A stretch of 64,000 nt of DNA from Streptomyces humi. GTDB lineage: Bacteria; Actinomycetota; Actinomycetes; Streptomycetales; Streptomycetaceae. Every line of letters starts with the position of its first letter. The first letter of the stretch is position 1. Under the pieces are notes generated by a model. It ran no database searches. It was not told the DNA's origin and worked only from the letters and a program-made list of their open reading frames with translations. Made by a program: the position numbers and the translations under genes. The stretch is from positions 62,001 to 126,000 of the forward strand of contig NZ_LBMU02000099.1 in assembly GCF_001005085.2 (NCBI RefSeq), given 5' to 3'. Below are positions 8,511 to 16,116 of the stretch, one piece after another.

Positions 8511-8890
8511 CGATGACCCCCCGTCGGAAAGCTCTTCGTTGGCTGGAAGCTCTGTTCGACGCCTATAAGATACGGACCTACCGGTTTTCTCGGGTCGGCC
8601 ACCAGGTAAAGGATTCACCAAGCGTGGTTCGACTCGATCCATGCATGACTCCGCTCCGTAGTGGTTTGGCCAAGTATTTTCGCGCTCAATCATCAGGAAG
8701 GCACGGCGAAAAACGGACTAACTGGCAGATGTCGTCGGCTGGTTCCCCGGGAGTGACGCGCGCGGCCGCTTCGGCGAAACCTGGCCACCGGTCTCTTTTG
8801 GCCATGCGGCGGGGAGTTGGCCGTACCCGCGACCCCGAGGTCCCGACAACGCCTGCATGATTGTCGGACGGTCAGCGGGAGGGAGACCCC
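8511..8890. other. 380-bp divergent regulatory region of the signalling island
   Basis: Gene-free region between the AfsA gene (leftward) and the HAD/SDR pair (rightward). It carries the ARE-like box listed separately and an AT-richer stretch at about 8560-8720 that probably holds both promoters. No RNA gene is seen. Confidence 0.6.
8568..8593. promoter_or_regulatory. ARE-type operator (butyrolactone-receptor box)
   Basis: AGATACGGACCTACCGGTTT, followed by TCTCGG, matches the general AGATAC..ACC..CCGGTT pattern of autoregulatory elements bound by ScbR/BarA/FarA-type receptors (pattern recalled, not searched). It is 58 bp upstream of the afsA-like start. Confidence 0.7.
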
Positions 8891-9613
8891 ATGGAACCAC
8901 TGCGCACCCTGCGCCTCGCCGCCGTCAACATCGACGGCGTCCTGCTCAACGACAGCTTCAGCCCCGTCCTGCACCGGCTCGTCCTCAAGTACGGCGGTGA
9001 GTACACCCGCGAGCTGGAGCAGCGGCTCTTCTCGCAGTCCCGGCTCGCGGCCGCCCGCGTCCTGCTGGCGGAGACCGGCGCCGCCGTGGGCGAGCAGGAG
9101 GCCATCGCCGACTACTTCGCCGAGCGCGAGGACCACCTGCGCGCCCACCCGGTCCACACCCTCGACGGCGCCGAGGAGCTCCTGCACCGGCTGCGCGCCC
9201 TGGGCCTGGACGTCGTCTGCTACGGCGGCCTCGACGAGGACCACTTCCGCCGCCATCTCGGCGCCTGGGAGGGGCTGTTCACCGCCCCGCACTACATCTG
9301 CACCGACGACTTCCGCCCAGGCATCCGGGAGATCACCCGGGACCACTTCGGACTGGACTTCCACGAGGTCCTCTTCATCGACGACGTGGCCCGCTTCGCC
9401 GCCCACGCCAGGGAGCTCGACGTGCCCTTCATCGGTCACCCCAGCACCTTCGAACACGGCTTCCAGCGCGAGCTGATGCGCGAGCTCGGCGTCCGGCACC
9501 TGGTCGGCGGTCTCGCCGAGATCGACGAACCGCGCCTGCGCGCCCTCGACCGCGAGGCCCGCCTCGGCACCGTCTGGCAGGACGCCGGCTCGCTCACCGA
9601 GGTGGCCGGGTGA
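8891..9613 (+). CDS. HAD-superfamily-like protein lacking the nucleophilic Asp
   Basis: A 240-residue HAD-type protein. Motif I reads AAVNIDGVLLND, so the normal DxD nucleophile position holds Asn (NID) while the second Asp is kept. Motif IV is intact (VLFIDDVARF). Phosphatases of this family accompany AfsA-type synthases in some autoregulator clusters, where they remove the phosphate left from dihydroxyacetone phosphate; that gives a natural role. The Asn raises the question of whether it is an active phosphatase, a deamidation-dependent enzyme or a pseudo-enzyme. ATG 8891 has GGGAGGGAGA upstream. Its stop overlaps the SDR start by 4 nt, so the two are translationally coupled. Confidence 0.8.
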   Translation: MEPLRTLRLAAVNIDGVLLNDSFSPVLHRLVLKYGGEYTRELEQRLFSQSRLAAARVLLAETGAAVGEQEAIADYFAEREDHLRAHPVHTLDGAEELLHRLRALGLDVVCYGGLDEDHFRRHLGAWEGLFTAPHYICTDDFRPGIREITRDHFGLDFHEVLFIDDVARFAAHARELDVPFIGHPSTFEHGFQRELMRELGVRHLVGGLAEIDEPRLRALDREARLGTVWQDAGSLTEVAG

Positions 9614-10383
9614 CCGCGGCGCTGGACACGGAACTCGCCGGCCGGGTCGCCCTGATCACCGGCGCCAGCAGCGGTATCGGCGCCGCCGCGGCCCGGGTGT
9701 TCGCCCGGCTGGGCGCCACCGTCGTCGTCACCGCCCGCCGCGAGGACAAGCTCCGCGACCTCGCGGACACGCTGCGCGCCGAGGGTGCCGAGGCGAGTCA
9801 CCGCACCCTGGACGTGCGCGACGGCGAGGACGTGCGCCGCGCCGTCGAGTTCGTCGTCGAGCGGTACGGCCGTCTCGACGCGGCCTTCAACAACGCCGGC
9901 GTGGCCCTGCCGAAGACCCCGATGCACCTCATCGACGACGCCGACTACGAACGGGTCACCGAGACCAACGTGCGGGGTGTGTGGAACTGCCTGCGCCACG
10001 AGATCACCGCCATGCTGGAGAGCGGTGGCGGCGCGATCGTCAACACCAGCAGCGTGGGCGGCCTGGTCGCCTCCTCGACGGCGGCCCCCTACATCGCCTC
10101 CAAGCACGCGGTGATCGGACTGACCAAGGCCGCCGCCGTCGAGTACGCTCCGCACCACATCCGTGTCAACGCCATCGCCCCGGGGCTGACCCGCTCCGAG
10201 ATGATCGACGACTGGTTCGCCAAGTCGCCCGAGAACGAGGCCCGCGCCTACCGCTCCGCACCGCAGGCGCGCGCCGCCGACCCGGTCGAGGTGGCGGAGG
10301 CCGCGGCCTGGCTGTGCAGTGACCGGGCGAGCTTCGTCACGGGTGCCACACTTACCGTGGACGGCGGACGCACCGCCTGGTGA
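9610..10383 (+). CDS. Short-chain dehydrogenase/reductase
   Basis: A 257-residue classical SDR with the cofactor motif TGASSGIG near residue 19, NNAG, a catalytic Ser in TSS and YIASK supplying Tyr and Lys, and a C-terminal VDGGRTAW. GTG 9610 overlaps the HAD stop (GTGA). Beside an AfsA gene the likely role is reduction of the 6-keto group or ring of the butyrolactone precursor, as SDRs do in other autoregulator loci; this is inference. An NADPH preference is suggested by TARRE after β2. Confidence 0.88.
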   Translation: MTAALDTELAGRVALITGASSGIGAAAARVFARLGATVVVTARREDKLRDLADTLRAEGAEASHRTLDVRDGEDVRRAVEFVVERYGRLDAAFNNAGVALPKTPMHLIDDADYERVTETNVRGVWNCLRHEITAMLESGGGAIVNTSSVGGLVASSTAAPYIASKHAVIGLTKAAAVEYAPHHIRVNAIAPGLTRSEMIDDWFAKSPENEARAYRSAPQARAADPVEVAEAAAWLCSDRASFVTGATLTVDGGRTAW

Positions 10384-10456
10384 ACTGCCCGAAGGATCCC
10401 GCTTCGGCGCGGCGGCACCGGTGCGGGACCGACCGGGAATCGGCCCTCTGCGGCCG

Positions 10457-10509
10457 AAATACCGACCCCCGTTTGGGGTAAGGTACGTCACGTCCGGTTT
10501 TGTTTTGAC
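10457..10509. promoter_or_regulatory. ARE-like boxes upstream of the receptor gene
   Basis: AAATACCGACCCCCGTTTGG (10457-10476) has the AAATAC..ACC..CGTTT arrangement of an ARE. A second, looser stretch, CACGTCCGGTTTTGTTTTGA, follows up to about 10509. Both lie within 70 bp of the TetR start at 10525, consistent with autorepression. Confidence 0.5.
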
Positions 10510-10524
10510 CGAGGAGGGGTCCCC

Positions 10525-11190
10525 ATGGCGCGTCAGGAGCGTGCGATTCGGACCCGACGCGCTGTTGTCGAGGCCGCCGCCGCGGTCTTCGCCGAGCGCG
10601 GGTACACGGCGGCGACCATCGCCGAGATCCTCGACCGGGCCGGAGTCACCAAGGGTGCCCTCTACTTCCACTTCGACTCCAAGGAAGCCCTCGCGCGCGG
10701 TGTGATCAGCGCCCAGATCAGTGACGACTACTGGGTGCCGCGCGAGCTGAAGCTCCAGGAGTGGGTGGACATCGGCATGACGCTGGCCTACCGGATCCCC
10801 AAGGAGGTCATCCTGCTCGCCGGCATACGGCTGTCCGCCGACCTCCAGGGGCGTTCGCTGTTCGGCAGTGCCTGGCCCGCCTGGACCGAGGTGGTGACCG
10901 AGAAGCTCGTGGAGGCCAAGCAGCGCGGTGAGGTGCTGCCGCACGTCGACCCCCAGGAGACCGCGGAGTGCTTCCTCGGTGCCTGGATCGGCACCCAGTT
11001 CATGTCCGAGGTGGTCTCCGACTGGACGGATCTCAACGACCGGATCTCCGTCCTCTACAACCATGTACTGCCGGCCATAGCCACTCCCGCGGCCTTGATC
11101 AGGCTGGACACCGCGCCCGACCGGGGCGCCCGGGTGGTCGAGGAAGTCGAGCGCCGTCGGCAGGAAGCGCTGGTGCCCACCGAGGCCTGA
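10525..11190 (+). CDS. γ-Butyrolactone receptor, TetR family (ScbR/ArpA-like)
   Basis: A 221-residue TetR regulator. Its N-terminus (MARQERAIRTRRAVVEAAAA; GYTAATIAEIL; AGVTKGALYFHFDSKE) is very close to ScbR-type receptors as I remember them. The ligand-binding half keeps a Trp-containing stretch (SAWPAWTEVV) near residue 118, where ArpA-type receptors have a key tryptophan, so it may be a true ligand-binding receptor. The RBS GAGGAGGGG precedes ATG 10525. ARE-like boxes in front of it and in front of the afsA gene suggest control of both. It probably represses until the autoregulator accumulates. Confidence 0.9.
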   Translation: MARQERAIRTRRAVVEAAAAVFAERGYTAATIAEILDRAGVTKGALYFHFDSKEALARGVISAQISDDYWVPRELKLQEWVDIGMTLAYRIPKEVILLAGIRLSADLQGRSLFGSAWPAWTEVVTEKLVEAKQRGEVLPHVDPQETAECFLGAWIGTQFMSEVVSDWTDLNDRISVLYNHVLPAIATPAALIRLDTAPDRGARVVEEVERRRQEALVPTEA

Positions 11191-11202
11191 CCCGCCTCGG
11201 AC

Positions 11203-11222
11203 CAAACCGTCGACCCGGTTTG
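11203..11222. promoter_or_regulatory. Perfect dyad CAAACCG-N6-CGGTTTG
   Basis: A 7-bp-arm inverted repeat between the two TetR genes. The AAACCG/CGGTTT halves are typical of sites recognised by ScbR-family repressors. It could equally act as a weak terminator of the first gene, but the short stem with no U-tract favours an operator. Confidence 0.5.
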
Positions 11223-11294
11223 CATGCAGGGCGAACAACGCTTCCGAAGGCATACGAGGGGCGGTGGGGGAGGCCTGCCGTGCTCCGAAGGACG

Positions 11295-11320
11295 GCAAAC
11301 CTGCCAAGTGTGCTGTTTGC
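11295..11320. promoter_or_regulatory. Dyad GCAAAC-N14-GTTTGC upstream of the second TetR gene
   Basis: 6-bp arms, about 85-110 bp upstream of the ATG at 11406. The halves contain the AAAC/GTTT core of ARE-like sites. A possible operator for the pseudo-receptor's own promoter. Confidence 0.35.
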
Positions 11321-11405
11321 TAGGGTTTTCGAATCGCAATGTTGCAGGCCCAGGGGGAATCGGACCGTCCAATTCCGCATTCGCCCGGATCAACAGGGGG
11401 ACGCG

Positions 11406-12014
11406 ATGGTCAAGCAACTCCGGGCGGCCAGAACCCGCCAGGCCCTCGTTCTCGCAGCCGCGGAGATCTTCTCCGAGGACGGTTACGCGCTGTCCTCGCT
11501 GCCCGCGATAAGCCGGCGGGCGGGAGTGAGCGCCGGAGCGCTGCACTTCCACTTCGCCAGCAAGGACGCCCTCGCCATCGAGGTGGAGAGCGAGGCCCGC
11601 CGTTCCGTCGAGCAACTGGTGGCGGACCGGCGGCAGTCCGCCGCCTCCGCGCTGCACCTGGTGGTGACGGTCACCCGGGATCTGCTGGTCGCGGTCGCCG
11701 CCGACGTCGTCGTCCGCGCGGGCTTCCGGCTGAGCGTCGATCCCTCGCGCAAGAGCGCACCGGGCTTCGGCTGCTGGTGGCGCGCCTGGGTCTGCGAACA
11801 GCTGCTGCGAGCACAGCGCGAGGGCGAACTGGCCGAGGGGGTGTCCCCGGACCGGGTCGCCGCGGTGATAGTCGCCGCGACCGTAGGCTTCGAACTGATC
11901 GGTGCCGGCGACCGGATCTCGCCCCAGCACGTCGAACAGTTCTGGTCGTTGGTGCTTCCCCAGCTCGCCTCTCCCACACACGAGTTCGCGGGCGCCGCGC
12001 GGTCCGACTCCTGA
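11406..12014 (+). CDS. ScbR2-like TetR regulator (pseudo-butyrolactone receptor)
   Basis: A 202-residue TetR protein with an HTH typical of ScbR2/AvaR2-type proteins (LPAISRRAGVSAGALHFHFA, then SKDALAIEV). Its C-terminal half differs clearly from the receptor upstream, although GCWWRAWVCEQLL keeps tryptophans. Such paralogues often do not bind butyrolactones and instead sense antibiotics or act as late repressors. ATG 11406 has only a moderate Shine-Dalgarno (GGGGGA) nearby. The 215-bp gap to the first TetR gene carries two dyads and so has its own promoter. Confidence 0.85.
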   Translation: MVKQLRAARTRQALVLAAAEIFSEDGYALSSLPAISRRAGVSAGALHFHFASKDALAIEVESEARRSVEQLVADRRQSAASALHLVVTVTRDLLVAVAADVVVRAGFRLSVDPSRKSAPGFGCWWRAWVCEQLLRAQREGELAEGVSPDRVAAVIVAATVGFELIGAGDRISPQHVEQFWSLVLPQLASPTHEFAGAARSDS

Positions 12015-12133
12015 CCCGGGTCCGGGAGACCACGCCCGCCGGCCGGTGCCGGTCCGACAAACCGTCCGTGCCGTTTTCGACTCGGACTCCAGGACGGCCG
12101 GCACCCACCGTCGCGACGGAGGCAGACGGACCG

Positions 12134-13405
12134 TCAGGACTTCGCGAGATGCCGTGCGATGCGCACGGCCGCGAACTCGGTCCCCGCCACGAACCGCATC
12201 ATCGGCCCGAACATCGGGGCCGCGAGCGAGCCCGTGAAGTACAGGCCCGGCACCGACGACTCGAACGTCCCCCGCAGCGCGGGCGCTCGTGACCCCGGCA
12301 CGCAGACCACGGCACGCCGTACCGTCGGAGACAGGTAGGGCAGCGCGGCCAGGTCCAGCCGGTACCCCGTGGCCGCCAGCACATGGTCGACGGCCAGGGT
12401 CTCGCGCCGGCCCCTGGGCCCGGCGACCTCCAGGTGCACCTCCGGCCCGCGCACCACGGCAGCGGTGACCCGCCGCGAGGTGTGCACCGGTACGACGCCC
12501 GTCACCCGGTCCCGCAGCCACCAGCCGCCCGACGGGCCGAGCGCCCGCCGGAACAGCAGCAGCCGGGCCGTCGCGGGCAGCCACCGCACCCCGCCCGGCG
12601 CGGCGCACACCGCGGCGAGGATCCAGCCCGTGCCCAGCGGGGAGGCCGGCTTGGCCAGCCGCTGCGTCCAGGGCCGGGCCAGGTCCGGGGGCATGCCCCA
12701 CAGCACCGTCCGCTCGCGCACCAGGACCTGCGTCTCGGCGCCGGCCTCGTGCAGCAGCGCCGCGCTCTCCAGCGCCGACTGGCCACCGCCGACCACCGCG
12801 ACCCGCCGCCCCGCGTACCCGGACAGGTCGGTGTGGTGGCTGGTGTGCGACACGACCGCGTCCGGGCCGGGTCCCTCCGGCGCGAGGTGCCGTAACTCCG
12901 CCGGGACATGGGCCAGTCCGTTCAGCCCGGTCGCCACCACCACCCCGGCGGCCGCCGTCTCCTGCCCGTCGTCCGCCCGGACCAGGAAGCCGGGTCCGGA
13001 CGCGGCGCGCTCGACCGCCGTCACCCGGGCGGGCTCGACCTCGCCGACGTACCGCTTCTGGAACCACTGCCCGTACCGTACGAAGACATCGCACGGGATC
13101 GGGGTCAGCTCGGTCAGCTCCGGCTCGCCGTGCACGCGCCGGAAGTCCGCCAGCCGGCCGCCGGGCTCCGGCGCCGACAGGTCGGTGGCGTCCGGCGTCG
13201 ATTTCAGGAACATCCCGGTCGCCATGGCGTGCCGCCAACTGCCCATCACCTCACCGAAGACCCGGACCGGCACCCCGGCCGCCCGCAGATGGGCGGCCAC
13301 CGACAGTCCGTACGGCCCGGCGCCGATCACGACGACCGGTGGGCGCCCGCGCCCGGTCAACGCCTGCTCCTGGGCAGGGCGTTGCCCCGGAAGCGACTGC
13401 GTCAT
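12134..13405 (-). CDS. Flavin-dependent monooxygenase/oxidoreductase with a TTA codon
   Basis: A 423-residue protein with two Rossmann motifs: FAD-binding VIGAGPYGLSVAAHL near residue 23 and NADPH-binding VVGGGQSALESAALL in the middle, then an ATGYR motif. The layout suits class B flavin monooxygenases and related NAD(P)-binding oxidoreductases. ATG 13405 has GAGGAA just upstream. Codon TTA occurs at 12893-12895 (in PAELRHL), so translation should depend on the bldA tRNA. It is convergent with the TetR genes. A tailoring oxidation of the autoregulator is plausible, since oxygenases accompany AfsA genes in several clusters, but a resistance or secondary-metabolite role is equally possible. Confidence 0.82.
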   Translation of the reverse strand: MTQSLPGQRPAQEQALTGRGRPPVVVIGAGPYGLSVAAHLRAAGVPVRVFGEVMGSWRHAMATGMFLKSTPDATDLSAPEPGGRLADFRRVHGEPELTELTPIPCDVFVRYGQWFQKRYVGEVEPARVTAVERAASGPGFLVRADDGQETAAAGVVVATGLNGLAHVPAELRHLAPEGPGPDAVVSHTSHHTDLSGYAGRRVAVVGGGQSALESAALLHEAGAETQVLVRERTVLWGMPPDLARPWTQRLAKPASPLGTGWILAAVCAAPGGVRWLPATARLLLFRRALGPSGGWWLRDRVTGVVPVHTSRRVTAAVVRGPEVHLEVAGPRGRRETLAVDHVLAATGYRLDLAALPYLSPTVRRAVVCVPGSRAPALRGTFESSVPGLYFTGSLAAPMFGPMMRFVAGTEFAAVRIARHLAKS

Positions 13406-13788
13406 GCATTCCTCCGCTGGTCTGTTCGCCGCCTTCCCCAAGACGACGCGACACTGCGGGATGGCACGTCCGGCGTGAAACGGCCGTGCCCGTCCCCCCT
13501 CCGCGGGTGAGTCTGTCCCACCGGCACCCGGCTGGAAACGATATCGGCGCACGTTGGACAAAACTTGGTCGAATCATACGACAAGTGACGTCGGGGGTGT
13601 CATCGGTGTGCGCCGGGTGGATGTCCGCGGTCACCGATCCGACAGGACCGGTCAGTGGCGGCCGTACGCCCGGCGGGGCCCCGGTCGTGCTCCGCGCCGG
13701 AGCGGGTGCCCCGGAGCCGGCGACGGGTGCGGGTCCCGAAATGCGGACGGAACCGTGTCGCCGTGGCCGGTGCGGATACCGTCGTGGC
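13406..13788. other. 383-bp gene-free region between divergent units
   Basis: It holds the promoter of the leftward flavin monooxygenase (AT-richer patch at about 13535-13590) and, at its right edge, the leaderless promoter of the small leader ORF. I find no other convincing coding or RNA element. Confidence 0.5.
13777..13782 (+). promoter_or_regulatory. -10 element TACCGT of a leaderless transcript
   Basis: TACCGT ends 6 bp before the GTG at 13789, the distance expected when transcription starts at the initiation codon. I see no clear -35. Confidence 0.4.
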
Positions 13789-13833
13789 GTGAACACCTAC
13801 TGGCACGTCGTCCTGCCGCCGCTCTGCGCCTGA
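13789..13833 (+). CDS. Possible 14-residue leader peptide
   Basis: A GTG-initiated reading frame encodes MNTYWHVVLPPLCA and stops at TGA. It is preceded by a -10 element at leaderless spacing and followed by a region able to form a long-range stem before the DMT transporter gene. The small peptide ending in PPLCA looks like a regulatory uORF whose translation could set transporter expression through ribosome stalling. There is no homology evidence; it could be chance. Confidence 0.4.
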   Translation: MNTYWHVVLPPLCA

Positions 13834-13835
13834 CC

Positions 13836-13911
13836 GGGCGCACTCACCGACGGCTTGATCCACGGTCCCGGCCCTGCCTCGCAGGCGGCTCGGGGCAGGT
13901 GTCGTGCGCCC
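13836..13911 (+). promoter_or_regulatory. Structured 5' leader (candidate attenuator or riboswitch)
   Basis: GGGCGCAC (13836-13843), directly after the leader-peptide stop, is exactly complementary to GTGCGCCC (13904-13911). The enclosed ~60 nt contain a further CCTGCC/GGCAGG pairing. A perfect palindrome GTTTCGAAAC (13912-13921) follows, then 39 nt to the transporter start. No known riboswitch consensus is recognised. Confidence 0.4.
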
Positions 13912-13960
13912 GTTTCGAAACCAGTCCGCAGACGGTATTCGACGACGGAAGTTCACGACT

Positions 13961-14935
13961 GTGCCGAACGACACCTCATTCCCCTCCTCTTCTTCCGGCC
14001 TGGCCGCGGCCGCGGCTCCGCGCCCCCGCCGCACCGGTCCGCTCGCCGGGCCGGTCCCGATCCTCACCGCCGCCGTGCTGTGGGGCACCACCGGGACCGC
14101 CAGTTCCCTCGCGCCGGCCGGGGCGCCGGCCGCCGCGGTGGGAGCCGCCGGCCTGGTCCTCGGCGGCCTCCTGCTGTTCCTGACCGCACCCGGCGCCCGC
14201 ACCCTGCCCCGGACCTGCACCGGCGGCGAACGCCGGCTGCTCGCCCTCGGTGTTCTCGCGGTCGCCGGCTATCCACTCACGTTCTATCCCGCGGTGGCCC
14301 GCACCGGAGTGGCCGCGGCCACCGTGATCGCGCTCGGCGGCGCCCCCGTCCTCGCGGGTCTCCTCGGCCTGCTCACCGGCCGGTCCCGGCCCACGGGCCG
14401 CTGGGCGGCGGCGACCACGGCGGCCGTCCTCGGCTGCGCGGTGCTCGTCCTCGGGCCCGAACTCACCGGTGACGGCGCCCCCGTGGACGTACCGGGTGTC
14501 CTGCTGGCAGGGCTCGCGGGACTGTCGTACGCCGGGTACGCCCTGGTCGGCGGAGAGCTGATCGCCCGTGGACACCGCTCCGACACGGTGATGGGCGTGC
14601 TGTTCGGGGGAGCGGCTCTCCTGGTGCTGCCCGTCGTGCTGTGGAACGCCGGGTCCTGGCTGCCGTCGGTACGCGGTGCCCTGGTCGTCGTGTACCTCGG
14701 CGCGGTCACCACCTTCCTCTGCTACCGGCTCTTCGGACACGGCCTGCGCCGCACCGCGGCCCAGATCGCGACGACGCTGACGCTGGCCGAACCGGCCGTG
14801 GCCGCGGTCCTGGGCGTCGCGTCGCTCGGTGAACGGCTGCCCGCGGCGTCCTGGTGCGGACTGGGGGTACTGGCACTGGGCATCGTCCTCCTCGCCGTAC
14901 CCGTCCCCTCCCGCTTCCGTGGGCGCGTCGGCTGA
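13961..14935 (+). CDS. EamA/DMT-family transporter, ten-helix
   Basis: A 324-residue membrane protein with about ten hydrophobic segments and the two-fold EamA repeat (PILTAAVLWGTTGTASSLAP in the first half; LAGLAGLSYAGYALVGGELI and TTLTLAEPAVAAVLGVASLG in the second). DMT proteins export amino acids, metabolites or drugs. The GTG at 13961 has GGAAG about 10 nt upstream. It lies next to the signalling island and behind a structured leader with a possible uORF, suggesting control by attenuation. Substrate unknown; a secondary-metabolite or amino-acid exporter fits best. Confidence 0.85.
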   Translation: MPNDTSFPSSSSGLAAAAAPRPRRTGPLAGPVPILTAAVLWGTTGTASSLAPAGAPAAAVGAAGLVLGGLLLFLTAPGARTLPRTCTGGERRLLALGVLAVAGYPLTFYPAVARTGVAAATVIALGGAPVLAGLLGLLTGRSRPTGRWAAATTAAVLGCAVLVLGPELTGDGAPVDVPGVLLAGLAGLSYAGYALVGGELIARGHRSDTVMGVLFGGAALLVLPVVLWNAGSWLPSVRGALVVVYLGAVTTFLCYRLFGHGLRRTAAQIATTLTLAEPAVAAVLGVASLGERLPAASWCGLGVLALGIVLLAVPVPSRFRGRVG

Positions 14936-14955
14936 CCTGGGGCACCGTCAAATAA

Positions 14956-14971
14956 CAGACCGGATGGTCTG
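14956..14971. promoter_or_regulatory. Operator-like dyad CAGACC-GGAT-GGTCTG
   Basis: Perfect 6-bp arms in the 292-bp gap between the DMT transporter and the SARP. The form is typical of TetR operators. It could belong to the SARP promoter. Confidence 0.45.
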
Positions 14972-15139
14972 ATCCGGTCGGTCTTCGAGCGGGCGGGTCT
15001 TCCCGGCTCGAAGGCCGGCCGGGGTGGCGCCGTCGGTGCCACGGCTGTTCGCCGGCCTGTCAAGTGGCGCTGCTGTACTGGGCTTTCGTCCTGTGCCGGA
15101 CCGGTCGGCGAGCCGCGGTCGCTGTCGGACGGTTCCTTG

Positions 15140-15187
15140 GAAACCGCCCAGTCGCCGGTCGGTTGACAGACCGGTCGTGCTGTTTTC
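15140..15187. promoter_or_regulatory. ARE-like cluster in front of the SARP gene
   Basis: AAACCGCCC...CGGTCGGTT (15141-15164) and ACAGACCGGTCGTGCTGTTT (15166-15185, with the palindrome GACCGGTC at 15169-15176) lie 40-90 bp upstream of the SARP start. They look like degenerate butyrolactone-receptor sites, so the SARP is a natural target of the TetR pair. Confidence 0.4.
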
Positions 15188-15227
15188 TACTGGCGGAGTG
15201 CCAGGTGAGAGGAACAGGGAGACGCGT

Positions 15228-16094
15228 GTGGACATCGGTTTGCTGGGCGCGCTGGACGTGACGGAGAACGGGGTCTCCATCGCCCCGACCGCGCCGAAGC
15301 CGCGCCAGCTGCTGGCCCTGCTCGCCCTGCGCGCCGACCAGGTGGTACCCGTCGCAACCCTGGTCGAGGAGCTCTGGGCGGGCACCCCGCCGCGCAGCGC
15401 CCGCACCACGCTCCAGACCTATGTGCTCCAGCTCAGGGAGCTCATCGCGACGGCACTGCGCCGGCCCGCCGGGCCGGGCGGCCCCGGCACGCGGTCCGCG
15501 AAGGACGTCCTGACCACGCTGCCCGGCGGTTATCTCCTCGCCGCCGGGGGTGGCCGCAACGACATCCGCGAGTTCGAGCGGCTCCATGAACTGGGCTGTC
15601 GCGCCATGGACGAGGAGAATCACGCGGACGCCTCCCGTACTCTGCGTCAGGCGCTGGACCTGTGGAGCGGCCAGCCCTTCGCCGACGTCTCCACCGGAGC
15701 CCATCTGGCCATGGAGGCGCGCCGGCTGGAGGAGAGCCGGCTGTGCGCGCTGGACCGGCGGATCGAGGCCGATCTGCGGCTCGGCCGGCACCGTGAGCTG
15801 CTCGCCGAACTCACCGTCCTGACCAGCCGCTACCGCTCCCACGAGAACCTGCACGCGCAGTTCATGCTCGCGCTCTACCGCTCCGGCCGCCGCGGCGAGG
15901 CACTGGAGGTCTACCGGCGGTTGCGGACCCTGCTCGTCAGGGACCTCGGGCTGGAACCGTCCGCGCGCCTGCGCCGCCTCCAGCAGTCCATCCTCCGGGC
16001 CGCCGCCGACACCCCCGGCTCCCCGCCGCACCACGACGACCTGACAGGGGCCGACGCGTCGGCCGGACGCGGGCAGATGACCGACTTCGGCTGA
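15228..16094 (+). CDS. SARP-family transcriptional activator (DnrI/ActII-ORF4-like)
   Basis: A 288-residue protein, the size of pathway-specific SARPs. Residues about 1-95 form the OmpR-type winged helix (DIGLLGALDVTENGVSI; KPRQLLALLALRADQVV; LVEELWAG; LQTYVLQLRELI). Residues about 110-260 are the bacterial transcriptional activator domain (FERLHELGCRAMDEE; LYRSGRRGEALEVYRRLRTL). GTG 15228 has AGGGAG upstream. SARPs switch on antibiotic clusters. No polyketide or peptide synthase lies in the window, so its target may be elsewhere. ARE-like sequences upstream suggest it is the output of the signalling island. Confidence 0.9.
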   Translation: MDIGLLGALDVTENGVSIAPTAPKPRQLLALLALRADQVVPVATLVEELWAGTPPRSARTTLQTYVLQLRELIATALRRPAGPGGPGTRSAKDVLTTLPGGYLLAAGGGRNDIREFERLHELGCRAMDEENHADASRTLRQALDLWSGQPFADVSTGAHLAMEARRLEESRLCALDRRIEADLRLGRHRELLAELTVLTSRYRSHENLHAQFMLALYRSGRRGEALEVYRRLRTLLVRDLGLEPSARLRRLQQSILRAAADTPGSPPHHDDLTGADASAGRGQMTDFG

Positions 16095-16116
16095 GGAACG
16101 TGAGTCCTCCGGCCGG

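Noticed and set aside
13554..14183. A 209-codon frame overlapping the leader region and the DMT gene.
   Set aside because: Arg/Pro-rich shadow composition; the DMT frame has proper membrane helices.
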